Of a DNA stretch of 64,000 nt, positions 53,309 to 63,719 are shown piece after piece (within the stretch, counting starts at the first letter, position 1; each line of letters begins with the position of its first letter). The DNA comes from Notospermus geniculatus. Its lineage: Eukaryota > Nemertea > Pilidiophora > Heteronemertea > Lineidae. The position numbers and the translations under genes are program-made. The stretch covers positions 333,282 through 397,281 of the forward strand of contig NMRB01000108.1 of assembly GCA_002633025.1 (NCBI GenBank), read 5' to 3'. Under the pieces are notes generated by a model, which ran no database searches, was not told the DNA's origin, and saw only the letters and a list, made by a program, of their open reading frames with translations.

Positions 53309-55178
53309 ATGACTGCTGCAGCGGTGACTTTTTCAGCTTTGTCGATTTCAGAAAGTGGCCATCTCGTATATGAAGAGCTTTGGGTATTCTACAATCTTCT
53401 CGTGAAGTATGTTTGGATGTTTCCTTTGATATTTGGTGTCCCCGGTAACATCATCTCGATTCTAGTTGCCAATAGGAAACGTAATCAAAATCTTTCACCC
53501 TGTGTCTACATGACTGCCATGGCAGTTGCAGACACCATGTTACTTCTTATGCAACCCTGCTTCTTCTTGTTGACCAAATGGGGTTTGGGTTCTGGGATTG
53601 TTCATGGCAGAGAATGGATTTTTAAGTAAGTATAGCGAATAAGGTACCACATGTACAAAACTGCCCATCAACTAGGCCTACATGTATATGTATGTGAAGG
53701 TGATTCTGGCCTTTTTCATACAGGCATTGGCAACTTTTACCAATCGCGTCTGGGAGTTGCTGATGTCAAAAACGTATGTTCAGAAACCTAGCATGTCCTA
53801 ACGACTCCTCATATTCCCCCAGGCTCGAATGGTATATTACGTACACCTGCGGTATGCTCTCAGGGTTGTTCCTCGCCGAGATGTCAATTGATCGCCTGAT
53901 TGCTGTCCGATTCCCGATGGCCGTCCAGAGGCTCTGCACGACGTCCAGGGCTCGAAAAACGGTCATCATCTCTGCAACTCTAATCACAGTACTTAACCTC
54001 CACATGCTGTATGTCTATAGATACATAAATAATGCTGGTAAGTAATATCATCTTATGGTTAATACGACGTGGACGGCTCTTTATGTCAACACTTCAACCA
54101 CCACCACTACTCTTCATTCCACATCCGATTGGCGCGAGGTTTCAGCCGATATCTCCGCATCGGCTGGGTCAAAATTGACATAGACATCGATCGATTTGTC
54201 TTTTTTGTCGCTACAGGCATCATCGCTGTCATTTTGCCTAAAAACCTGACATAAAGTTCTTTCATCAACCACAGTTCGTGTTTTCAGCCGAAGTGGCGGC
54301 CATTTTAAAAGGACGCAATGCATCGCGCACGTGTTAACTGCACTGAACATCGAGGCAAATGAAGTGGGTTTTGAGAAAGGGATCTGTTGTGTCGGGCGTA
54401 CGCGTAAAAATGAAGATAGCAGAAAGGTAGATAAGATGAGTGGTGTATTTTTTGAGTGTCAAATTTGGCACAGCTGCTGCGGAGATATCGTTGATAAACC
54501 TCGGGCCATTGGGATGATCGATGTGGAATGAAGAGTAGATTGCTAGTTTTCCCGCTCTGCTTTTAGTAAAAAGAAATGCTCCTCATTATTTGTGCTTCCC
54601 TTTTACTCATCATAAGACTGATCATTTTACACATCAGCTAAAACACGAAAAAATACGGCTCAATCTCTTTCACAGAAGTCTTTTTTCCAGGCGCAGAGCT
54701 GTTGATAGTATCAGTCCCAGACAACCCGACGCTTGAGATTCTCTCCACGTGGTTCCAACTAATCATCGGAACGGTGCTACCGTTTTTTATCATCCTCGTC
54801 AGTAACATTATCATCATTATCACAGTAAAACGAGCCTCCGAGGAGAGGAACAAAATCAGCCAAGGTCAAAGTAAACAGTCGGATACGCGATTCCTTACGC
54901 GCATGCTCATATTTGTCAGCGTCGCTTACGTCATAACTTCAATGCCTTATAGGCTTTATTATCTTGTCTATTCTAATGTATCTTGGATTAATAGACAATA
55001 TGACATGAAAGACGAATACTGGTTTATACGATACAACGTTCAGGTTGCTTTTGTTTTTCAGTTTTGGTGTTTTAATTACGCAGTGAATTTTTACCTGTAT
55101 TGTATTGGAGGTGGCCAGCGGTATAGGCAGGATACTGTCGATGTGTGTAGAACAATTCTGTGTATGAAAAAAGGATAG
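53309..55178 (+). CDS. Class A GPCR, gene G3' (3 exons)
   Basis: Exons 53309-53625, 53823-54037, 54691-55178, same lengths and phases as G3; 339 residues. It differs from G3 at only a few residues: T to A twice and G to E in the N-terminal 20 (MTAAAVTFSALSISESGH), V to I in TM4, and A to V near the C-terminus (DTVDVCR). Motifs are DRLIAVRFP after TM3, VITSMPYR in TM6 and NFYLYCIGG in TM7. No TM3-ECL2 cysteine pair. The gene is intact and is the last receptor of the array. Confidence 0.88.
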
Positions 55179-56004
55179 CACAGTCAAGGATCAAAATACC
55201 AAGTTGCGAGTCGTATCTTGTCACCCAGTCCTAGGCGGCTGTTCGTGTGGGGTGGGGCTCGTGTGGCCCTCTACTGTACATGTATATTCCACGAACTTCA
55301 CTGTTATTTGGCCGCAGTTCATGGTTCAACCATAAAGTTCATGGTTCATTTTTCCTGGGTTTGTTAATGCTTAATGCTGATTTACCACGGGGTCGCAAGG
55401 CTAGTTCCCTTGGCCGCAAAGTGTCATGTTGTATTCCGACCACGTGACATTTTGTCAGTGATCGAAGGGAACTGGCAAGCGGGAATAAGTTACACACATG
55501 CATAGGCCACGTGTATATGTGCATACATGTAGTCACATGCAGCGGGTAGGCCTATGGATTTTTGAGGCAACTACGTTACAGGACATGATCATGACAGGTG
55601 TAAATGACATTTGACAAATGGTGGATGAATGAAAATATGTTGGTTTCTTTGGTCACACTCCAGACAAACAAGTCCTAGAACACCGTCTGTGTGAGTGAAG
55701 TGGAGAAAACAGCTAACTTGTGTGCAGGCGAAGTTTACAACGTCTGCGCGGAGGGTGCTGCTTTTCATGTTCACTTGTGAGAGAACGTCCTCACCACTCT
55801 GGTGACAACATATTCCATAATACGTCACTCTTTGCGCAGAAGCACGAAAGAAGCACGAGAAATCCCTGAACAAGCCGAGATGATTACAAAAGCGGTTCAA
55901 ACATTGGCAAGTAATGGAGTCGATGCTGCCTGCTGAAATGTCAAAAACGCGAAATATAAAGCTTATCATTACAGAGCAGAGTGGTTCAGGGCCAACCGCA
56001 CAGA

Positions 56005-56112
56005 AAGTCCGATAGTGCTAACGGCGCCTATCGGCAGTTAGTTATAACGCATTTTCCCATTAGGCTAACTAAACCGCCGATCGGCACCGAAAGCACTATC
56101 GGTGTCAGGACT
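56005..56112. mobile_element. Fold-back MITE, AAGTCCGATAGTGC ends
   Basis: AAGTCCGATAGTGC and GCACTATCGGTGTCAGGACTT pair imperfectly, with TATCGGC / GCCGATCGG arms around a short loop. Confidence 0.65.
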
Positions 56113-56703
56113 TCGATTCGAAGATATCAACAGCATGCTGTGTGACCAGCAATGCCGTCCATCAGATGGACGGGACACCAACAGGAGAAACTGCATCCCA
56201 GTAATGTCAGCCATCTATGACCTTACAAAACTGTGATTTTAGTGTAGATACAACAAAAATGTATAAAGTAGTATGCTCAAAATACAGCGTTGTGGCATTT
56301 GGGGTGATGGTCTAACCTGCAACGCTTTCCGAAACTGTGAATAAGGTACGGTAACATCATCTACGATTTCTTTGGTCGGTAATCTTATCCATTTTTCATA
56401 CACTTTTAAACAGCATGTTGTTCATGAAGCAAATACGAATGCGTTCAATTTCTGTTGCAATGGTGTTGGCTGCAATCATATCCTTTTCAAATTGATTCAT
56501 GTTGACAGTACACGACATAATTTTAGCGAATCTTCCCATGAGTCGATTAAGTTTCTTTTACCTGCGGAGTGAGAAACTTCTAATCGGAGATATTGACGGA
56601 TCGTGTGTTGATAGTGATTTTGGAGGTGTCATTATTGGCTCATGGTCTTTTTGTGGACCGATCTTCATGTTTTTTTAGACTACCAGTCAAGCAAGATTGT
56701 GTC

Positions 56704-56822
56704 ATGAATATTACTAGTACTAAATGCTTTTACGTGAATTTTGCAAGGCAAATGCACTACGCTATGCTGTACAGATCTGAAGTAAAGGCGTCTGCCAGCT
56801 TTTATTCATATCACCTAATGAC
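56704..56822. mobile_element. Diverged relative of the 26955 fold-back
   Basis: This shares AAATGCTTTTACGTGAATTT-like and CTATGCTGTACAGATCTGAA-like sequence with 26955-27075 and ends in TTTATTCATATCACC. Confidence 0.6.
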
Positions 56823-57408
56823 TTGATAGAAATAATACAATATCAGTACATATGTAGGGCTATTGTACACATACATGTACAACTTATAACCAGTTGGCAT
56901 TGGATGGAACTATAGGTGGATTTCAAAATCAGTAGCCTAACTCTCTTCTCACCCATCAACATTTCAACAATCGTTGTCCAACAATCGCATGAGCGATCCA
57001 GACAGCCGAAGCTTTTTGCCTGGTTTGTCATTTTGCTCGCGTGATAGAGTTTATCTAGCGACCTCGATCCTCGATCCATGACACTTGGTTGCCATACTCC
57101 ATCAATTAGGCAAATACAGGACAGCTTTGGCGGACGGTCCACCAACCCTCCTGGGACTCGTACCCCATGTTCAAATCATATTGGATGATGATAAGGCTGG
57201 ATTGTCGGTCTGGAGGTAATCGAGAGCTGTTGCAGGCCATTCTTATGAAATATTCATGTAGCTTCCATCAATATCCGCACAAGGCTGGTATGGTTGGCTC
57301 GGGAATTACCCAATATCATGACTTATTGCACTGTGACTGTCTCTATTATTTTGCCATGGGTAAATTAGCCCATTCTAGCAGTAGGTGAGAGCGATATTGC
57401 CCTCACGG

Positions 57409-57465
57409 AGGGGGTGTGTGGCTGGGGGAGGGGATGGGGGTGTGGTGGGGTGGGGGTGGGGGTAA
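57409..57465 (+). other. G-rich tract with G-quadruplex potential
   Basis: At least six runs of four or more G (GGGGGAGGGGATGGGGG, then GGGGTGGGGGTGGGGG), separated by one to six bases. This meets the usual G-quadruplex pattern; no gene start is nearby. Confidence 0.6.
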
Positions 57466-57802
57466 AGATCATCATCAATTTAGACTGGGTTGTAGGCGAG
57501 GCATATCACGATGCAGTTAATAGGTGTGTGGAGTTCCGGGTATCGATTCGAAATATTTTGCACTTCGATTTGTTACTTAATTACACACTTAACAATTTCT
57601 CACCTCACTCAAACCCTTGACTATGAATGGAGCATTTGAAGAATTTGAGGTTTGACCGCCATTCCATCGACGTTTACACGTTGAATGTTTAACAGTTCCG
57701 AATGTCATGAGTTGTTTGCCGGTTCTTTTGGAGTGTAATTGACGGAAAGTACAATAGAAATTGCTGTAAGTAAGGTTTAAGACAGTTCTTTATGATCCAA
57801 TA

Positions 57803-57957
57803 ATAGGGAGTTTAAGAAATCAAACGATAAACGTTTACTTTACGACAACGTTATTTTTTGTACCGAACATGCAATATATAATCTGGTGAATTTGCAGGAT
57901 GAAAAATAACGTTGTCGTAAAGTTAACGTTTATTGTTTGATTTTTTAAACTCCCTAT
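57803..57957. mobile_element. TAGGGAGTTTAAGAAATC fold-back, cluster member 1
   Basis: TAGGGAGTTTAAGAAATC and TTTTTTAAACTCCCTA ends with ACGACAACGTTATTTTT arms. Confidence 0.75.
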
Positions 57958-57962
57958 TATTA

Positions 57963-58090
57963 TAGAGTTTTCGCAAAGCCCCCGAAATGCCAACGCGAAC
58001 ATCTATCCTTTTTTCGGTGCTCTCTTCGTGACATTGAACAATGGGTTTGGCGCTGCGTTGGCGTTTCGGGAGCTTTGCAAAAACTCCCTA
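57963..58090. mobile_element. Fold-back, cluster member 2 (different interior)
   Basis: TAGAGTTTTCGCAAAGCCCC and AGCTTTGCAAAAACTCCCTA ends, with CGAAATGCCAACGC / GCGTTGGCGTTTCG arms. The terminal bases resemble its neighbours, but the interior is unrelated. Confidence 0.7.
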
Positions 58091-58093
58091 TTA

Positions 58094-58248
58094 TTAGGGA
58101 GTTTAAGAAATCAAACGCTAAACGTTAACTTAACAACAACGTTATTTTTCATACTGCGAATTCACCAGGTTTCTATTACATTTTCCGTACAATAAATAAC
58201 GTTGTCGTAAAGTTAACGTTTATCGTTTGATTTCTTAAACTCCCTATT
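58094..58248. mobile_element. TAGGGAGTTTAAGAAATC fold-back, cluster member 3
   Basis: Same family and length as member 1, separated from member 2 by only a few bases (TTAT). Confidence 0.75.
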
Positions 58249-58502
58249 GTATGCCTCTGTACGCAGTGGTATCATTGGCATAGGTTGTATCACATCTTCT
58301 ATGACTTCATTTACGATAAAGTTACTGGTGCAGCGGAGTAACCACCATGAACATTTCTCATTTAAACTCGATACAATATCGAAATAACTCTTTTTTCTGT
58401 CGCTGTGTAATGCATCTGGCAATTTACGAGCAAGCACTCTGTCAAAAACTGACGCATCGTACTTCATTATTTGACTTTCTCCCCACCATTTCCAGGCTCA
58501 GC

Positions 58503-59940
58503 ATGAAGGGGCTTATTACTTGTGTTGTGCTTGTTATCTTCGTCGGTGGCTGCCGAGCAAGAAATATTCGTGGTACGTTCCTCACCGGCAGTTTACAGCG
58601 GTTGTACCAAACCAGGTTTCTCTCCATCTCGATGAACAATTTTGATTGAAAACGTTGAAGAACGCAATGGACCTGAATCTCCATTTATTTTTTAGTGTCG
58701 AACAAATTTCAATTCCATTTGGATCAATCATAACTTCCCCTTTGCTGATAACTCATAGATGAGGCGTGCTTTCCCTGCTTACTCAACCCCCTCCTCCAAT
58801 GGAGATAGAGGGCAGCACACCGAAACCCGGTCCTATACAATGGACACCTTTTGTGTGGGAAATTGATCAGGATCGGGATGTCAGTTTCATTTCAGTAGTT
58901 TTAAACACTAGTGACGCCTATTGAGGCATGGCAGTCGGCTAGGGTCCCAATAGAGGGTGTCCCCCCAAAAATGTCAAGGCCAAACCAGGTATTAACCTCA
59001 GAATATAGATTTTCCCGGATTCTGAAAGAGAATCTTCTTACATAAAGAATAGCCGTTAACTTCTGATTTGCTTGACTAATTTTGATGAAATAAAGACAAC
59101 TTTTTGTGTAAGAAGATCCTTTATCAGGATCCGTGAAAGTCTAGATTCTGAGGTTGCCTGGTTTGGCCTGGACATTTTTTTGGGACACCCTGTAGGCCTA
59201 TAATGATCAGTATAATAATGTCGAACCAATTCCCCTGTTTCTAGTTCCTGGCTGTCCGACCTTCTCTAAACTCTCAATGGATATATGGACTAAAGTGAAC
59301 GAACTGACATATAAAAAGGGAGCTTGCAGTGATGATGCTGGCGAGGTGATCTGCACTCTTGGAAAGGCACCAAAGGAGAACAAAAATGCCCTAAGTAAAA
59401 AAGAAGGTTTTCGGTAGGTGTCTACTTAATGTACATGTATATTCCAGTAGTCGTAGCGTGCAGTGTAGCCTATCTCTACATACACGTTATTAAACTTGAA
59501 CAAGGGGCAAATGAATATGGTCAGGACATTTTCGGAGTGTAGAAAAATATCATGGAACGATGTGTTCTCATGTATATTTTGCCTGTTTTCAGCGTCATTG
59601 CACAAAATAAGTACGACATCATCTATACTGTGAGTCAGCTGGTCAAAAAGTAAGTTGCGTATGACACTCAGGTCATGGAGGTATAATAAAGACCTCCATG
59701 CTCAGCTGTACAGTTTTTCCAAAATTTTCGTTGAGGATGCGTTTTTGTCGTTCAAAAATAACCTTAAAGACGTTAAGCAACCCATTTTGGCACAGAGTCT
59801 CGAATTTTTTCTTTTGGAAATGTTTGAAAAAGTTGATAAGCTGTACAAAGCTATTAGAAGTGTGTACACGTGATGTTGATGTATGTACTCTACTGTACTG
59901 TACATGTACATAGAGTATGTTTTCTTTCAGATGCAGATAG
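58503..59940 (+). CDS. Small secreted four-cysteine protein (4 exons)
   Basis: Exons 58503-58572, 59245-59413, 59593-59649, 59931-59940; introns GT-AG in phases 1, 2, 2; 101 residues. The N-terminus MKGLITCVVLVIFVGG is a clear signal peptide, with cleavage likely near residue 19. The mature part, about 82 residues, is Lys-rich and has four cysteines (27, 51, 60, 100), enough for two disulfides; the last coding exon adds only K-C-R before the stop. No dibasic-Gly amidation site typical of neuropeptide precursors is visible. I do not recognise the family: a small cytokine-like, saposin-like or antimicrobial-type protein are all possible. The start is the only Met directly before the hydrophobic core. 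AATAAA occurs at 60125. An intronless GPCR gene starts 0.7 kb downstream on the same strand. Confidence 0.62.
58951..59192. mobile_element. TA-type fold-back MITE, AGGGTGTCCC ends
   Basis: AGGGTGTCCCCCCAAAAATG and CATTTTTTTGGGACACCCTG are inverted, with GGCCAAACCAGG / CCTGGTTTGGCC arms, TA at the borders. It lies in intron 1 of the small secreted protein gene. Confidence 0.75.
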
Positions 59941-60124
59941 TAGAACAGCTCTAAGTCATATCTTTCGATGAAGACCACAAAGTACAGAAACATTGTTGGT
60001 AACAACGCTTCACACCTGATACTGGGCCACTATCATGCAAAAATTGAAAGAGACGCAGGAGTAGAGAAAAATTCGCAATCATCTTGCTTGTAAGCTACAT
60101 ACGGTAACATTAATTGTAACTGCA

Positions 60125-60130
60125 AATAAA
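60125..60130 (+). promoter_or_regulatory. Possible polyadenylation signal of small secreted protein gene
   Basis: AATAAA 185 bp after the stop codon, the first consensus hexamer downstream. Confidence 0.4.
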
Positions 60131-60648
60131 AACTTATGATTGAGAAGTTTATTGAGTTGTTTTTGATTGACCACAAGGCACTTTCCTTGCCTTGTAGAAC
60201 AGCCTTCTTCGCAATAGGAATCTGGTCAATGATTGATGGCCTCCGCCCCAAAACACATACACGTACATGTACATGTAAATACATGTAGTATACTTATTTT
60301 CCAATAGATCTTCTGGTGAAATATTTTTGTTTCTAAATCTGGACAACGTTCTAGCATACTTAAATGTCCGCCGATGGAGGCTGCTTATAGGTATGTCTAT
60401 ATTTAAGGAATGTTATAATAATGTTTCAGTAGATGGATTTATCCTGGCAAAGGTTTACTATGCATTTGTCGACAAAGAGGCTCTGACCAGAGGATGTACG
60501 TGTAAGACCAACAATTAGTACTGTTTTGTTGTTTACAAACAGGCAGAAGAATTTATTTATCAAACGACGATGGCTGCTGACCGTGAAAGCGAGTGCACCT
60601 GTTGTGAATATTCGTATTAATATCAAGCGTTCATGGCGATGATGGAAC

Positions 60649-61674
60649 ATGTATGAATCAGAAATGAACGGAGTAGGTGCCTATAACCAGTCGGTAGACG
60701 ATGAACTGGACGATGCATTCATTCAATTGTTCCTTGAAGCCGTCGAGCTGTTTGATCGATATCTACCGATGGGTATCGTTGTTGTAGGAATTTTTGGCAA
60801 CGCGTGTTGTTTACTGCTTCTTTCCCAGTCTAAGTACAAATCGTCGTCGACATGTTTGTATATGAAGTCACTGGCTGTTTCGGATTCTCTCTATCTGATT
60901 TCTGAAACAGTCCATGATATACTTTCAATATACGTTACAGCCGTTGGAGATAATTTTGGTGTTCACTGCACAATACTGACCTCCCTGACGAACGTTTTTC
61001 CTGCTATCTCAGCAATTTTCCTGACGGCCATGACCGTTGATCGTCTCCTGGCTGTAGCATTTCCACTGAGGGCAAGAATCATATGTAGTGTGAGCAGGGC
61101 AAAATGGTCAACAGTGAGCATCGTTATCGTTATGACATTAGCTCACGTTCCTTTTCAGTTCGTTCGAGCCTATTTTATAGTGGGAATTTCAGCACAGGAA
61201 CAGTCATGCTTTATTGAAGCACCCAGCATTTGGTCACATTACTACGCCCACTTTCGGCTGGCTACGACCTACTATGCACCACTCATCATCATGATTGTTG
61301 CAAACATAGGCATTATTTTTGTGGTTACTGCACAACGCCGACACCGAATCGAATTACAGCACACCAAGGAGGAATCCAAACGGCGGGGAGACGATGGTAA
61401 CATCACAAAAATGCTCCTGGCGGTCTCAATGACGTCGATAATTTGCCAGATGCCAAACCAAATTGGCGTCAATTACATACGTTATTCGGGCCAGTTCTCA
61501 AGGTCACCGAGGTCAAAAGTAGTACAGCGATTCATAAAATCGTTTACACGTTTCTTTCTCAATTGCAATTATGCTCTCAATTTCTATGCTTTTACTTTGC
61601 CAATCAGAAAGTTCAGGCGGGAATTTAGGCAAATTGTGAAGCTTTCTCTCAAAGGATGCATCAGGCTTGGATAG
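60649..61674 (+). CDS. Class A GPCR, intronless (341 aa)
   Basis: One uninterrupted frame with all seven helices. The extracellular N-terminus carries N13-Q-S. TM1 has GN at 50-51, TM2 has D79. C107 at the top of TM3 and C187 in ECL2 form the usual disulfide pair. DRL at 131-133 replaces DRY. ICL3 is basic (RRHRIELQHTKEESKRR). TM6 has ICQMPNQ, with no CWxP tryptophan. TM7 reads NYALNFYAF in place of NPxxY. The tail is short and basic. A second Met six codons in is an alternative start. Intronless structure and sequence set it apart from the three-exon receptors upstream. The closest relative in the window begins at 63720. The ligand is unknown; peptide or chemosensory roles are both plausible. 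Confidence 0.9.
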   Translation: MYESEMNGVGAYNQSVDDELDDAFIQLFLEAVELFDRYLPMGIVVVGIFGNACCLLLLSQSKYKSSSTCLYMKSLAVSDSLYLISETVHDILSIYVTAVGDNFGVHCTILTSLTNVFPAISAIFLTAMTVDRLLAVAFPLRARIICSVSRAKWSTVSIVIVMTLAHVPFQFVRAYFIVGISAQEQSCFIEAPSIWSHYYAHFRLATTYYAPLIIMIVANIGIIFVVTAQRRHRIELQHTKEESKRRGDDGNITKMLLAVSMTSIICQMPNQIGVNYIRYSGQFSRSPRSKVVQRFIKSFTRFFLNCNYALNFYAFTLPIRKFRREFRQIVKLSLKGCIRLG

Positions 61675-62205
61675 ATGTCTCGTGAATGGCCTTAGCAAAC
61701 TGCTTCGAGAGTCTGGTAATATCAGTGACCAGGACTAGTCTGATTACCAGAGAATCGACTGTGTCGCTTTGGTTGTTGATTGATTCTTGGTATCTCGTGC
61801 GTAAGTTTCAAATGGATAATGCATTAGCCTCATTCTGAGTGAAGCGGGTTTGGGTGACACAACCAAAACCCCGCTCAGTGTTTCCAATGGCGTCCACCAT
61901 TTCTCGCTTCGAGCATTCAGAGAGGCAGTGCAAAGAATGTCGGCGAGATGGATACTCAGTGACCTATATCAACTATGCTTTGTATCGTTAGCTAAATATC
62001 CTGTGGAAAGTGCGTTTAAGAAAGCGCCCTGCTATCTCACTTCGACTCTTGTAGTTTGCTGTTACTGCTGCACACGGATGTACACGATGTAGACACGATG
62101 TACAGGTATGTTACACAGTGCGTGATTCAGTGACGTCGCGTCCAATCAAACTGCACTGAACGTAAATATGAATGTTTAGTTGAGGTATTTTAGAATAGAA
62201 ATTAA

Positions 62206-62358
62206 ACCCGCGGCGTCGGGTCTTGGTAGCGACACCAAACCCGCTCGGGTGGAGCAAAAATTCCATCCAAACCCTCGGCGAGGCGCCTCGGGTTTGGACT
62301 ACATTTTAGCTCCACCCACGCGGGTTTGCTGTCGCAACCAAGACCCGACGCGGCGGGT
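62206..62358. mobile_element. TTAA-flanked fold-back MITE, ACCCGCGGCGTCGGG ends
   Basis: ACCCGCGGCGTCGGGTCTTG and CAAGACCCGACGCGGCGGGT are inverted, flanked by TTAA at 62202-62205 and 62359-62362. The centre CTCGGCGAGGCGCCTCGGG is also self-complementary. The element is GC-rich compared with its surroundings. Confidence 0.85.
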
Positions 62359-62536
62359 TTAATTCCTTAAGCTAATAATGGCAGCAATGAACAGACATTG
62401 GTGAAGGTAAAGTTCATCGGTAACTTTTTATGCATTGACATACATGTATTTACATGTAGGCCTACATTACACCTAAATATAGCGCTGAAAGTGAGAGATT
62501 GCCGTTCCCGTACCGTCAGTTCAACCGGGCGCCTCT

Positions 62537-62774
62537 CCTCAACTAATATGCGTATACATTTTTGATTTAACGTCGAGACAAGGTTTCCGCCAGGACAGAC
62601 ATTGTGGCGCCGTTTCGAACAACCCAGTCTAGTTCTGGAGATACCGTTGGCCCGGGCCAACGGTATCTCCAGAACTAGACTGGGTTGTTCGAAACGGCGC
62701 CACAATGTCTGTCCTGGCGGAAACCTTGTCTCGACGTTAAATCAAAAATGTATACGCATATTAGTTGAGGAGAC
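62537..62774. repeat. Near-perfect ~240 bp palindrome next to an N
   Basis: The centre is CGTTGGCCCGGGCCAACG at about 62645-62662. Both arms run about 118 bp without visible mismatch, out to CTCCTCAACTAATATGCG and its inverse. The right arm ends at the N (62775), after which GAGATTGCCGTTCCCG (also at 62495) and the same arm occur again in one orientation (62776-62932). This looks like an inverted chimeric read or contig end. Confidence 0.75.
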
Positions 62775-62775
62775 N
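62775..62775. other. Single N, probable contig join
   Basis: One N at the end of the palindrome's right arm; sequence after it repeats sequence from before the palindrome. Confidence 0.8.
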
Positions 62776-63719
62776 GAGATTGCCGTTCCCGTACCGTCAG
62801 TTCAACCGGGCCAACGGTATCTCCAGAACTAGACTGGGTTGTTCGAAACGGCGCCACAATGTCTGTCCTGGCGGAAACCTTGTCTCGACGTTAAATCAAA
62901 AATGTATACGCATATTAGTTGAGGAGACACGCCAGAAATGAGCGAAAACCAAGATAGTACCCGCGCTAGTTTGAATACATAACCATGATCCTCAGCTGAT
63001 GGCTGTACAGCTGCGTACGGTGGAAAAACTGTGATCTCTTCGATCGACGTGCGAGTCAACGTTTGGCATTTTACCTATTTCGAAGCCAAATCAACGTGTT
63101 TGTTAAAGAAAGGGGTTGATTTGACAAGGAAATAGAGTGAAATTTTAAAACAAAATGCACAGAAGGCAAAAGGGGATAAAATCAAGGAAATCTCGAAAGA
63201 AAGTCCACTTTTCATGTGTTGTAGATGTTAATGTTAATAACCCATTTGACGGACTTTGGTATGGTTGAAGCATGTTGTGTGTTGGTCATCAGGTCTGTGT
63301 GTGTGGGTACGTAAGTAGTAATGAATGTGATCACACAGTCAAAATTTTCAAAAAAGCCTCTCTAGGTGATAGGTTTCTCTTTTTCGATAGATATTCATGT
63401 CGTTGAGTGTAAGAGCTAAAGATATAAAATTCCAAAAATAAAATCCATCATATATTTTCACCTCAATCGGCGTGCTTAGCTTTGATATCGCGGCCGTTGC
63501 GAGAAAAATATTAAAAGTGTAAAAATATTAAAAATAGGTATACCTGGAAATATTTCGAAGCCAATACCTCTGACGAACTTTTTAAAGTCTTGATCTGTAT
63601 GCCCAAAATATTCTTTGTACGCCGGCTTCAGGAAAATGGGTAAACAAAGTATAGTTCTAATGGTGACTTCAAGGTTCTGCGTGTAATGCAAGGACTCCGA
63701 AAGTGGCAATTTTGCAAAC

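Larger units (their letters stand above)
45890..55612. repeat. GPCR three-gene unit, copy 2 (segmental duplication)
   Basis: Homologous to about 36225-45335. Its left edge falls in G1's intron 1, which explains why exon 1 of the first gene is missing. It carries exon 2 and part of exon 3 of G1', then complete G2' and G3'. Confidence 0.75.
55179..58502. other. Intergenic, GPCR array to small secreted protein gene
   Basis: No gene recognised in 3.3 kb. It contains fold-back elements at 56005-56112, 56704-56822 and a triple cluster at 57803-58248, and a G-rich tract at 57409-57465. A 126-codon minus-strand open frame at 55589-55969 shows no recognisable features. Confidence 0.45.
61675..63719. 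other. Intergenic between intronless GPCRs
   Basis: No gene seen. It contains a TTAA-flanked fold-back (62206-62358), a long palindrome with an N (62537-62774), and about 700 bp of unremarkable sequence before the next receptor. Confidence 0.5.

Noticed and set aside
55589-55969. 126-codon minus-strand gene
   Set aside because: Cys/His content is scattered without a zinc-finger spacing, and no supporting exon structure or paralogue is seen.
62602-62832. Open frames with the same protein on both strands
   Set aside because: They are mirror images produced by the palindrome.
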